54,577 nt of DNA from Chitinivibrionia bacterium (GTDB lineage Bacteria > Fibrobacterota > Chitinivibrionia > Chitinivibrionales > Chitinivibrionaceae). The DNA lies in assembly GCA_009779925.1 (NCBI GenBank), contig WRAZ01000012.1, forward strand, positions 1 through 54,577. The letters run 5' to 3'. Positions 32,138-40,615 of this stretch are shown one piece after another. The position numbers and the translations under genes were made by a program. The notes under the pieces are model-generated. The model did not search any database, was not told the origin of the DNA, and saw nothing but the letters and a program-made list of their open reading frames with translations. Numbering within the stretch: position 1 is the first letter of the stretch; each line of letters opens with the position of its first letter.

Positions 32138-35100
32138 ATGACGAGTTTTTGGAAATTGCTTTCGCTGATTTTCGGCACTAAGCAAGAAAGAGATATGAAA
32201 AAATTGCGCCCCGTTCTTGCAACTGTGAACGCGCAATGGGAAAGCATAAAAAAGTTATCGGACGACGAACTTAAAAATAAAACCGCGGAATTCCGCCAAA
32301 GATTAGAAAAAGGCGAAACGCTCGACGACATTTTACCCGAGGCGTTCTCGGTTGTGCGAGAAGCAACTCACAGAGTTTTGGGCGAAGGAAAAATCGTAAA
32401 AGACCCGATTACAGGCAAAGATATTCCGTATATGGCGCACTTTGACGTCCAAATTCTGGCGGCTACCGCGCTTCACAACGGTTGCATCGCCGAAATGAAA
32501 ACGGGCGAGGGAAAAACGCAGGTCGGACCCGTTGCGGCATACCTTAACGCGCTCCCCGGAAAAGGCGTTCACGTCATCACGGTAAACGACTACTTGGCAA
32601 AGCGCGACAGCGAGTGGATGGGCAAGATTTTCAACTTCTTGGGACTTACCGTCGGATGTTTGGATAAGACCGAGCCATCGTCTCAACAACGCCGCGACGC
32701 GTATAATTGCGACATAACTTACGGAACGAACAACGAATTCGGCTTCGATTATTTGCGCGACAATATGGCAATTCATCACACGCATTGCGTTCAGCGCGAA
32801 CTTAATTACGCCATTATCGACGAAGTGGACAACATATTGATTGACGAAGCGCGAACCCCGCTTATTATTTCGGGCGCCGCCGACAAAGACAACAAAGAAT
32901 ACGAGGAATTACAGCCGCTTGTGCGCAAACTTGTCGCCGCTCAGCACAAACTTATGAGCGATAATTTCACAAAACTCAAAGAAAAAATCCAAAAGGAAGA
33001 ATACGACCGCGAACTGGGACTTTTAATGCTTATTGCAAAACGCGGCGAGCCCAAAAACCAAATTTATCTGGATGGAATGAAGAACACCGACATCGCAAAA
33101 ATCACTCGTTCGGTCGAACAGGAATTCTTAATTGAAAAGAAACTTCACACTATCGACAACGAACTGTATTTTACGATTGAAGAAAATCAGCACTCGGCGG
33201 AAATGAACGAAAAAGGGCGCGAATTTATCGGCGGCGCAAACAAAGATTTCTTTGTGGTAAACGACTTGGCGGTAATAATCGGCGAAATAAACAACAACGC
33301 CGACCTCACAATCGAGCAGAAAAACGAACTCCGCGAAAAGGCGCACGCAGATTTTTCGGAGCGTTCCGAGCGGATTCACAGCGTAAGTCAGTTGCTTAAA
33401 GCGTTTGCGCTCTACGAAAAAGACGTAAACTATGTTGTTCAGGACGGGCAGGTTTTGATTGTCGATGAATTCACGGGACGTATTTTGCCGGGGCGCCGTT
33501 GGTCGGACGGGCTTCACCAAGCGGTAGAAGCGAAAGAAAACGTGAAAGTTGCAGGCGAAAGTCAAACTTTGGCGACAATTACTTTCCAAAACTTCTTTAA
33601 AATGTACAATAAAATTGCGGGAATGACGGGAACGGCGGCGACCGAAGCAAAAGAATTCGGCGACATTTACAAATTGGACGTTATCCAAATTCCGACAAAC
33701 CGCACAATAACAAGAATTGACGCGGACGACGAAATTTACAAGACAAAAAAGGAAAAATTTGAGGCGGTCGTCAAAGAAATTAAAGGTATTCAAGAAAAAG
33801 GCGCGCCGATTTTGGTGGGCACAGTTTCCATAGAAATGTCGGAATATTTGAGCCGAATGTTGGAGCGAAACGGCGTCAAACACGAAGTTTTGAACGCAAA
33901 AAACCACGCGCGCGAGGCAAGTATTATTGCGCAGGCTGGTAAAAAAGGCGCGGTGACAATCGCAACAAATATGGCGGGTCGCGGAACGGACATAAAACTT
34001 GGCGGAAACTTTGAAGCGCTCGCCAAAGAAAAACTGCGGTTTGACGGCGAAGACCCCGAAGCATTCACCAACGAAGAAATGCTTGAGCGCTACCCCGAAC
34101 TTGTCGGCGAAATAGAAAAAGACCAAGCGGAAGTTTTGGAAGCAGGCGGACTTTTTGTTCTGGGAACGGAAAGACACGAAAGCAGACGTATAGACAACCA
34201 GTTGCGCGGACGGGCGGGACGTCAGGGAGACCCCGGTTTGTCGAAATTTTTCCTTTCGCTCGACGACGATTTAATGCGAATTTTCGGCTCGGACAGAATG
34301 GCGGGAATTTTGGACAGAATAGGCGTAGAAGAAGGCGAAACAATATCGCATTCACTACTCACAAGAGCAATCGGCAACGCGCAAAGAAAAGTCGAAGGAC
34401 GAAATTTCGAGATAAGAAAACACCTTAAAGAATACGACGACGTAATGAATATGCAGAGAACGGAAATTTACGGTTTGCGCCGTCAAATTCTCTTCGGGGA
34501 CGATATTTCCAAGGAAATAAAAGAGCAGTTTGCGGGCGCGTTGGAAGACATTTTAGTTAAAACCTGCGGCGAAAAAGATAGAAATCAGTGGAATATTCAA
34601 GAATTGGAACTTCAATTAGCGAATGTTTTCGGCATTGTAATCGACAAGGAAAAATACAATTTTGCCCAAATCAGCATAGAAGACCTTTTTGACGGGCTTT
34701 GGGCGGAAGTGAAAGAATATTACGAAACCAAGGAAAAACGTATCGGCACGGAGCAACTTCGCGAATTGGAACGCCGCGTTTTGCTGATAAATATCGACGA
34801 TTTGTGGAAGCACCACCTTTACGAAATGGATCACCTTAAACAGTCGGCGCACTATGCAAGTTTCGGGCAGAAAAACCCGCTTTTCGAATACCAAAGAGAG
34901 GGCTTAAAAGCCTTTGAAGCGCTTCGCGGAAACATTGCAAAAAAGACGACAAGTATGCTTTTCCGTGTAGAAATTGTAGAAAACGTCGGATACAGAAATC
35001 AAAATCGCAGAGTGGTTGAGTTCCACGGCGGCGCAATGCCGATTATGGGCGGACAGCGTTCTCAAGCGGCAAAACCGCAAAATCCCGCCACTCCCCCAAT

Positions 35101-35197
35101 CCCGTTTGAAAGACAAATGCCAAAAGTCGGACGAAACGACGATTGCCCCTGCGGAAGCGGAAAGAAATACAAAAAATGCTGCGGAGCGGCGGAGTAA
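32138..35197 (+). CDS. secA: Preprotein translocase ATPase SecA
   Basis: A 1019-residue SecA, the motor that drives proteins through SecYEG. Walker A is MKTGEGKTQV, Walker B IIDEVDNILIDEARTPLI, and the second nucleotide fold has TNMAGRGTDIKLGG and GRAGRQGDPG. The C-terminus has the zinc-binding, SecB-binding CPCGSGKKYKKCCG. The length exceeds Escherichia coli SecA by about 120 residues, mostly in a mid-protein insertion at about 265-370, a common variant in diderm lineages. AAGGAG precedes the ATG. Confidence 0.97.
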   Translation: MTSFWKLLSLIFGTKQERDMKKLRPVLATVNAQWESIKKLSDDELKNKTAEFRQRLEKGETLDDILPEAFSVVREATHRVLGEGKIVKDPITGKDIPYMAHFDVQILAATALHNGCIAEMKTGEGKTQVGPVAAYLNALPGKGVHVITVNDYLAKRDSEWMGKIFNFLGLTVGCLDKTEPSSQQRRDAYNCDITYGTNNEFGFDYLRDNMAIHHTHCVQRELNYAIIDEVDNILIDEARTPLIISGAADKDNKEYEELQPLVRKLVAAQHKLMSDNFTKLKEKIQKEEYDRELGLLMLIAKRGEPKNQIYLDGMKNTDIAKITRSVEQEFLIEKKLHTIDNELYFTIEENQHSAEMNEKGREFIGGANKDFFVVNDLAVIIGEINNNADLTIEQKNELREKAHADFSERSERIHSVSQLLKAFALYEKDVNYVVQDGQVLIVDEFTGRILPGRRWSDGLHQAVEAKENVKVAGESQTLATITFQNFFKMYNKIAGMTGTAATEAKEFGDIYKLDVIQIPTNRTITRIDADDEIYKTKKEKFEAVVKEIKGIQEKGAPILVGTVSIEMSEYLSRMLERNGVKHEVLNAKNHAREASIIAQAGKKGAVTIATNMAGRGTDIKLGGNFEALAKEKLRFDGEDPEAFTNEEMLERYPELVGEIEKDQAEVLEAGGLFVLGTERHESRRIDNQLRGRAGRQGDPGLSKFFLSLDDDLMRIFGSDRMAGILDRIGVEEGETISHSLLTRAIGNAQRKVEGRNFEIRKHLKEYDDVMNMQRTEIYGLRRQILFGDDISKEIKEQFAGALEDILVKTCGEKDRNQWNIQELELQLANVFGIVIDKEKYNFAQISIEDLFDGLWAEVKEYYETKEKRIGTEQLRELERRVLLINIDDLWKHHLYEMDHLKQSAHYASFGQKNPLFEYQREGLKAFEALRGNIAKKTTSMLFRVEIVENVGYRNQNRRVVEFHGGAMPIMGGQRSQAAKPQNPATPPIPFERQMPKVGRNDDCPCGSGKKYKKCCGAAE

Positions 35198-35988
35198 GTT
35201 ATCGGTTTGTGTTTTAGCGTTGAGTTTGGTTGTCTATATTTTACCTGTTGTGAATTGATGATGGCTCGCAACCGTCTGCTTCAGCTAGTTGCGGAATTTC
35301 GCGGATTTGTTGGTAGATGCAATTAGGTATTACGCAATTTCTTACCTCTGTACCTTCCGCCCAACAAATTGCGAGAATGCTTATCACCCAATTATAATCC
35401 AAGCGTGGGCATTTGAGTTAATCGCTATTGCACCGATGTCTGTTGTATCTTTTCGGAGAGCAGACGGCGGCACTCCGAATACACCTGTAGGTCTTGAGCT
35501 AGAAAGTCCCATAGCATTATTTGCTCCCTCGGCATTATAAAATACAGAAGAAAATGTTGCGCCGTGAGTACCCGCCTAAAATCCCACCGCCTTCTACAGT
35601 TGAACTGATTAATACTCTTGGAGTTGCCAGTTATTATCCCTGAAGCATAAGAATTTGTGAATGTTACGTTGTGCGCGTTAAACGTACTACCTACCAATCC
35701 ACCACCGGATACTTCCCCTCGACCGTAAACCGATAGATTACCTGTTGAATAAGAGTTCTTATCGGGACCCAATTGTTGGTAAGTTCAATATCAGCGCCAA
35801 AACATTAATAAACTTGCCCATAAAGCAACCCTCCTGTAAAAAATTAAAGCAAGAACAGTCAAAGGCTGTTCTGCCCAAAATTCATATTTGCGAAAATACT
35901 GAAATATATCCTATTATTTTAATTAGAAACAGGCTGGCAGAACAATCTCAACGGGCAGTCTTGACAACAATATCGGCATTTTATTATT
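35198..35988. other. Non-coding region with decayed gene and repeat copy
   Basis: The gap between secA and the TetR-type gene has no intact gene. Most of it is the minus-strand GLUG-type pseudogene described separately. A repeat copy with AGGCTGTTCTGCC lies at 35853-35888, reverse complement of the 3211-3246 unit. The right end holds the TetR promoter (TTGACA at 35961-35966). 35205-35400 contains only degenerate sequence. Confidence 0.5.
35400..35830 (-). pseudogene. Decayed GLUG-repeat surface protein gene
   Basis: Reading leftwards, an AGGAGGG site and an ATG begin a short hydrophobic leader MGKFINVLALI. In shifted frames there follow GADIELTNN, then NSYSTGNLSVYGRGEVSGGG and SGIITGN. Later comes TVEGGGILGGYS, again in another frame, and a final RPTGVFGVPPSALRKDTTDI. 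NSYSTGxV-x(n)-GGLVG is the hallmark of GLUG motifs in secreted adhesin-like proteins. At least three frame changes and a stop mean it is not translated as a unit. Only fragments of what is normally a very long gene remain. Confidence 0.65.
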
Positions 35989-36006
35989 TTCTAAACTTGT
36001 TTAGAA
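35961..36006 (+). promoter_or_regulatory. Promoter and operator of the TetR-type gene
   Basis: TTGACA (35961-35966) and TATTTT (35985-35990) with an 18-base spacer form a sigma-70-like promoter. Overlapping its downstream edge is the inverted repeat TTCTAAACTTGTTTAGAA (35989-36006; eight-base perfect arms), with a further half-site GTTTAG at 36009-36014. The placement suits autorepression. Confidence 0.65.
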
Positions 36007-36035
36007 CTTGTTTAGTTTAGAAAAAAGGAGCAAAA

Positions 36036-36494
36036 ATGAACACTAAAGAAAGAATTATAGCCGCAACTATAGAACTTATTAAGAAAAGCGTAGAGAATAC
36101 CACCAATATAAGCACCAGATCGATTACACAAAAAGTTGGAATAAGCGTAGCCGTTGTTAATTACCATTTTCAGAACAAAGAGCGGTTGTTTGACATTTGT
36201 TTGGAGCGAATGCTATGCGATGTTCTCAAAACTTTTAATCTGTCGGAGCACAACCATTTAGATATGCAGAAACATAAACTAAAAACGGTTTTTGATTTTT
36301 TGTCCAAATATTCTGCAGTGGCAAGAATATCTACGCTTGTAAATTTCACAAAGATTTTTTTTGAATACAATCTTGATAATAAAGAGCAAAGAGACGCTAT
36401 TCTTGACTTGTTGGTGGATAGTTTATTCGGCAATACCGAGCCAAAACCCGAAATCAGACAAGAAAAGAAAGGAAACGAAAACTCGCAGAAATGA
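36036..36494 (+). CDS. TetR/AcrR-family transcriptional regulator
   Basis: A 152-residue regulator with the TetR N-terminal helix-turn-helix: ERIIAATIELIKK, ISTRSITQKVGISVAVVNYH and FQNKERLFDICLERML. The ligand domain is short (about 100 residues versus the usual 130-150) with a charged tail. AAAGGAG precedes the ATG. The palindrome between promoter and start suggests it represses itself. No efflux pump or enzyme is adjacent, so its target is not visible. Confidence 0.85.
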   Translation: MNTKERIIAATIELIKKSVENTTNISTRSITQKVGISVAVVNYHFQNKERLFDICLERMLCDVLKTFNLSEHNHLDMQKHKLKTVFDFLSKYSAVARISTLVNFTKIFFEYNLDNKEQRDAILDLLVDSLFGNTEPKPEIRQEKKGNENSQK

Positions 36495-36701
36495 TGGTGA
36501 GGCAGGAATTTTTTATCGTTTTATAGCCATAATATGTAATCTGCAATTTTGCCCTCATTAATTTATACAAACACTTAAATGTAAAATAATATTTGTTTCT
36601 GAAAAATTAGGGGATTTTATGATTTTGGAAAAAATTTGGACGTTTTGTGGTTTTTATTTTCGGCATTTATTATTTTTGAACTTAAAGAAAGGAGCCAAGT
36701 T

Positions 36702-36944
36702 ATGACGAGTGCGATTTTTCAGACGGAAAACAAAAACGACCTAAAACTTTTTGTCGCCTTAGCTAAAAGACAGGGTATTTTCGTTAGATATATTAAAACG
36801 ACGCCAACACAACCTAAAAAGGAAACAGATATTCTTGGCGAAATATGCGGAAAATGGAAAGACAGCAAATCTGCAGAAGAAATGATTGAAGACATTTATT
36901 CAGCAAGAACGTCAGGTAAAACAAGAAAGTTGGTCGAATGGTAG
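36702..36944 (+). CDS. VapB-type antitoxin
   Basis: An 80-residue protein directly before a PIN toxin. The N-terminal part (MTSAIFQTENKNDLKLFVAL) looks like a small DNA-binding or dimerising domain. The C-terminal ILGEICGKWKDSKSAEEMIE and following IYSARTSGK form the acidic and basic helix that typically wraps the toxin. The start at 36702 has AAAGGAG upstream. It overlaps vapC by seven bases. Antitoxin identity is inferred from position, size and layout. Confidence 0.75.
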   Translation: MTSAIFQTENKNDLKLFVALAKRQGIFVRYIKTTPTQPKKETDILGEICGKWKDSKSAEEMIEDIYSARTSGKTRKLVEW

Positions 36945-37351
36945 AAACAAAGTATTTGCTCGATACCAATATCTGCGCTTTTCTTATAAGAGACAGATTT
37001 AATATAAAAGAAAAAATTCGGCAAATAGGCGGATTAAATAGTTGTGCTATATCGGAAATTACATACGCAGAATTATATTATGGCGCCGAAAGCAGCGAAT
37101 ATAAGATAAAAAATCTTGATATTTTGGATGTATTTGCGAAAAACATAAAAATAATCCCAATAAGAAAGACAATTCCGTTATTTGCAAAAGAAAAGGTAAG
37201 ATTAAAAAAAAAAGGACAAATAATAGATGATTTTGATTTACTAATAGGAACAACAGCGGTTGCAAATAATTTAATTATGGTCAGCGAAAATGAAAAACAT
37301 TTATCTCGCATAGAAAATATAAAATTAGAAAATTGGGTACAAAGGCAATGA
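36938..37351 (+). CDS. vapC: VapC-type PIN-domain toxin
   Basis: A 137-residue PIN ribonuclease with the acidic residues in place: Asp in YLLDTNICAF, Glu in ITYAELYYGA, and Asp in DDFDLLIGTTA; a final region NNLIMVSENEKHLSRIENI is typical. VapC toxins cut tRNA or rRNA when free of antitoxin. Its stop codon overlaps the rsmH start (ATGA), so this toxin-antitoxin unit is translationally coupled to a cell-division operon. Confidence 0.9.
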   Translation: MVETKYLLDTNICAFLIRDRFNIKEKIRQIGGLNSCAISEITYAELYYGAESSEYKIKNLDILDVFAKNIKIIPIRKTIPLFAKEKVRLKKKGQIIDDFDLLIGTTAVANNLIMVSENEKHLSRIENIKLENWVQRQ

Positions 37352-38298
37352 GCGATAATTATCATATTCCTGTTTTGCTTAACGAGTGCGTCGAACATTT
37401 GAATATCAAAAAAGATGGTATTTATTGTGATTTTACGCTCGGTGGCGGCGGACATTTTGCCGAAATTGCGAAAATGTTGGGTAAAGACGGAATTGCCATC
37501 GGAATTGACAGAGATTTGACGGCAGTAGAACGTGCCACTCTGAAATGGTCAACAATATCGGAGGCTGAGCCTGTCGAAGCCAAAATAATTATAGAGCAAA
37601 GCCCGTTTTCGCAATTTGCGGAAATTTTGCAGAAACACAAGATTGAAAAAATTGACGGGATTTTGATGGATTTGGGCGTTTCTTCACACCAGTTCGACGA
37701 GGGCGAGCGAGGTTTCAGCTATAGAAGCGACGCGCTTTTGGATATGCGGATGAACAGGAACGACGAAAAAAATGCCGCGGATATAATAAATTTTGCGAGC
37801 GAAAGCGAACTCGCGGAGATTTTAGGCGAATACGGAGAAGTAAGAAACCCGCAGAGAATGGCAAAAAAAATTGTTGTAAGCAGAAAACTGAAGAAAATTG
37901 AAACAACGGGCGAATTTGTAGCGATTTTGAACGAAGAATACGGAAATTTGCAAAATGCGGTGTTATCGAAAATTTTTCAGGCGTTCAGAATTGCCGTAAA
38001 CAGCGAGTTGGACGAACTGAAAACCGCCCTGCAAACCTCGCTGGAATATTTGAATACGGGCGGACGAATTGTGGTGCTTTCGTATCATTCGCTTGAAGAC
38101 AGGATTGTGAAAAATTTTCTTCGCGACAATGCTCAAAATTGTGTTTGCCCGCGGGAATTGCCGAAATGCGTTTGCGAAGGCAAGGCGAAATTAGAGCTTA
38201 TTACAAAAAAATCTCTCGTTGCGAAAGATGATGAAATTTCAGATAACCGCAGAGCAAGAAGCGCGAAACTTCGATGCGGAGAAAGGATAAATTTATGA
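37348..38298 (+). CDS. rsmH: 16S rRNA (cytosine1402-N4)-methyltransferase RsmH
   Basis: A 316-residue MraW/RsmH: HIPVLLNECVEHL at the start, SAM-binding DFTLGGGGHFAEI, GILMDLGVSSHQFD, GFSYR and MRMN, VLSYHSLEDRIVKNF, and the C-terminal RRARSAKLR. Start at 37348 overlaps the vapC stop; the reading from 37333 lies inside vapC. A CTGAGCCTGTCGAAG repeat core (37565-37579) is translated as AEPVEA in a variable loop. It begins the second division block and overlaps ftsL by ATGA. Confidence 0.95.
   Translation: MSDNYHIPVLLNECVEHLNIKKDGIYCDFTLGGGGHFAEIAKMLGKDGIAIGIDRDLTAVERATLKWSTISEAEPVEAKIIIEQSPFSQFAEILQKHKIEKIDGILMDLGVSSHQFDEGERGFSYRSDALLDMRMNRNDEKNAADIINFASESELAEILGEYGEVRNPQRMAKKIVVSRKLKKIETTGEFVAILNEEYGNLQNAVLSKIFQAFRIAVNSELDELKTALQTSLEYLNTGGRIVVLSYHSLEDRIVKNFLRDNAQNCVCPRELPKCVCEGKAKLELITKKSLVAKDDEISDNRRARSAKLRCGERINL
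37563..37579 (+). repeat. CTGAGC-GTCGAAG element inside rsmH
   Basis: GGCTGAGCCTGTCGAAG, related by reverse complement to the CTTCGACTCCGCTCAG core at 8352-8374 and to the pair at 45139-45214. It is translated as EAEPVEA. Confidence 0.5.
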
Positions 38299-38615
38299 AG
38301 AATTTGTTGTGGTTTTTCTTTTTTGGCGCGGTAGCGTTTGTGTTTGTTTTGGAGTCGAAAATCAGCGACGCCATTGAGCGCGACATTCAAACAAGAAGAA
38401 ACGAAATAGCCGTTATAGAAAAGGAAATAGCCGAACTGAAATTACATATAAATTCGGCGGTGTCATTAAGCGACATCCGAAATTTTGCAGAAAGCCGAAA
38501 TATGGTCTTAACAAATCCGATGGACATAATAACTCTTGAAACACGGCGAAACACCTACACTGTCCGAGGAGAAAATCGTAGTATCGTAGAACAAATAATG
38601 TCGCTTTTGGAGTAA
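38295..38615 (+). CDS. ftsL: FtsL-like cell division protein
   Basis: A 106-residue bitopic protein: membrane helix LLWFFFFGAVAFVFVLE at about residues 4-20, then a coiled coil (SDAIERDIQTRRNEIAVIEK onward), and a short C-terminal region. FtsL sequences are poorly conserved; the call rests on this layout and on the slot between rsmH and ftsI. It overlaps rsmH by ATGA and ends two bases before ftsI. Confidence 0.85.
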   Translation: MKNLLWFFFFGAVAFVFVLESKISDAIERDIQTRRNEIAVIEKEIAELKLHINSAVSLSDIRNFAESRNMVLTNPMDIITLETRRNTYTVRGENRSIVEQIMSLLE

Positions 38616-38617
38616 AA

Positions 38618-40615
38618 ATGACTATCGGAGACATTTCTGCAAAGTTCGTTAATTCGCTGAAAACCGATGGGTTTATACACCTTTCGATATTTGTTTTTTT
38701 TCTTATATGCTTGTTTTTTATAACTCGACTTTGGGAATTGCAGATAGTCAAAGGCGGCGACAAAAGAGAATTTGTCAGAAATTCCACCGAAAGAACAATC
38801 CCCGAACATCCCAGACGCGGAAGAATATTAGACCGAAACGGAAACGAAATAGCATTTTCCGTGCCGATGAGAGATAACAGAGACACAACATTAACAAGAT
38901 GGACAAGAGTTTATACATATACAAAATCCGCGCCTCTTATCGGTTTTGTTAAAAGAGACATAACGCAGGCGGGACTTGCGGGTGTGGAGCGAGCTTTCGA
39001 CAATTATTTGGCAGGCGAAGTAGGATTTTCGCAGTTTCGCAGAGACGGTCGCGGACGGCTTGTTCCTAGGTCGGGACGAATGCAACAAAACGTAAGGCAC
39101 GGCTCGGACGTTCATTTAACAATCGACCTTAATATACAAAGAATAGTCGATGATGTGCTTGCGGAAACCGTCCGAAATTCCAGAGCGAGCGGCGGAATGG
39201 CTATAGTTATGAACCCGCATACAGGCGAAATTTACGCAATGGCTTCAAATCCGAGTTTTGACCCGAATGTTAGCCGAACCACAGTCCCCAAAAACAGAGC
39301 TATAGGCGAAAATTATGAGCCGGGAAGTATATTCAAAATAATCGCCTTTGCCGCGGCGCTCGAAGAAGGACTGATTACTCCCGACCAAGTTGTTGATTTA
39401 TTGGGCGGAGAATTTCAAATTCCAAACGAACGTCCGATAAGAGACCCGTTTCCGCTGAGCGAAACTACTTTTTCCGAGGCGTTTCGACTTTCGAGCAACA
39501 TTGCTTCGCTCAAAATTGCGGGCAAACTCGGCAACAGGTTATTTTACAGTTATATAGAAAGATTTGGAATGGGCGCCCAAACAGGCATCGGGCTTTTTGA
39601 GGAAGAGCGCGGAATTCTTCACCATTTTAACAATTGGAGAGCCCGCGACGCTATGAGTATAAGTTTCGGAAACGCGATTTCGGTCACTGCTTTGCAAATG
39701 GCTATAGCAACTTCGGCAATAGCCAACGGCGGCTTCATTTTGCGCCCGCAGATTTACAGAAGAATTACCGACGAAAGAGGTCGCATAATAACGGGCAACA
39801 ACGGACAACGCCGCGAAACAAGACGAACGGTCGTTAGACAGGTAATTTCCGAAGAAACCGCCGAAACTATGCGTTTGCTTATGAGCGACGTGGTAAACGA
39901 AAGAGGAACGGGACGAGCCGCCTTTATAGAGGGCTTAAACATCGGCGGAAAAACAGGAACAAGCCGTATAGTTCGCGGCGGCAGATACCTTGAAAACAAC
40001 TATTGGGCGTCTTTCATAGGAATTACTCCCATAGACCAGCCCGCGCTCGTTGCGGTCGTTTCGGTTTACGACCCGTTGCGCGGCAGATTTGGCGGTCCTG
40101 TTGCGGGCGCCGCCGTCGCACAAATAATGAAAAATATTGTCGCTTCACCCAAAGTAACAATCGGAAAAGACATTCGCTTATACCGCGACACCACAGAAGC
40201 AGCCACCCAACATTGGAGCGACCAACAAAGAGAAATAAGAATTTTTCCAAATCTAACAGGTCTCGATTTAAGAACGGCAAGAAGAATTTCATCGGAAAGC
40301 AGAATTGATTTTGAAATTATGGGAACAGGAAACGTGGTATTGTCTCAAGACCCCACAGCGGGTACAGAAGTAAGAAATCTTGCGCGCGTTGTACTTTTCA
40401 CCGACTCTATTGACACGCAAATAACAATGCCGAATTTTGTAGGAGTGAATATCAGAGACGCAATAGAAATGCTTCGTCAGCGCGGAATAACGCCGACCTT
40501 TGTAGAAGAGGGAATAGGAAGAGTTCGCAGACAATACCCGACAGTCGGCACATTTTGGCAAGAAGGAATGCCCTGTTCACTGTTTGTAGAGAGAGGAATT
40601 AGTGATTTATGGTAA
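38618..40615 (+). CDS. ftsI: Penicillin-binding protein, FtsI-type, with PASTA domains
   Basis: A 665-residue class B transpeptidase of the septum. A membrane helix at 21-37 is followed by the dimerisation region (RGRILDRNG) and the transpeptidase with Ser237-x2-Lys240 (EPGSIFK), Ser292-Ser-Asn294, and Lys445-Thr-Gly447. Two C-terminal PASTA domains (about 540-600 and 605-660: FPNLTGLDLRTARRI, MPNFVGVNIRDAIEML) may sense muropeptides or stabilise the fold. PASTA-bearing FtsI is usual in sporulating and some diderm lineages. It overlaps murE by seven bases. Confidence 0.95.
   Translation: MTIGDISAKFVNSLKTDGFIHLSIFVFFLICLFFITRLWELQIVKGGDKREFVRNSTERTIPEHPRRGRILDRNGNEIAFSVPMRDNRDTTLTRWTRVYTYTKSAPLIGFVKRDITQAGLAGVERAFDNYLAGEVGFSQFRRDGRGRLVPRSGRMQQNVRHGSDVHLTIDLNIQRIVDDVLAETVRNSRASGGMAIVMNPHTGEIYAMASNPSFDPNVSRTTVPKNRAIGENYEPGSIFKIIAFAAALEEGLITPDQVVDLLGGEFQIPNERPIRDPFPLSETTFSEAFRLSSNIASLKIAGKLGNRLFYSYIERFGMGAQTGIGLFEEERGILHHFNNWRARDAMSISFGNAISVTALQMAIATSAIANGGFILRPQIYRRITDERGRIITGNNGQRRETRRTVVRQVISEETAETMRLLMSDVVNERGTGRAAFIEGLNIGGKTGTSRIVRGGRYLENNYWASFIGITPIDQPALVAVVSVYDPLRGRFGGPVAGAAVAQIMKNIVASPKVTIGKDIRLYRDTTEAATQHWSDQQREIRIFPNLTGLDLRTARRISSESRIDFEIMGTGNVVLSQDPTAGTEVRNLARVVLFTDSIDTQITMPNFVGVNIRDAIEMLRQRGITPTFVEEGIGRVRRQYPTVGTFWQEGMPCSLFVERGISDLW

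Noticed and set aside
33128-34177. A 349-codon open frame antisense to secA
   Set aside because: Rich in Phe, Cys and Arg as expected for the complement of a real gene; secA motifs in the other strand are unambiguous.
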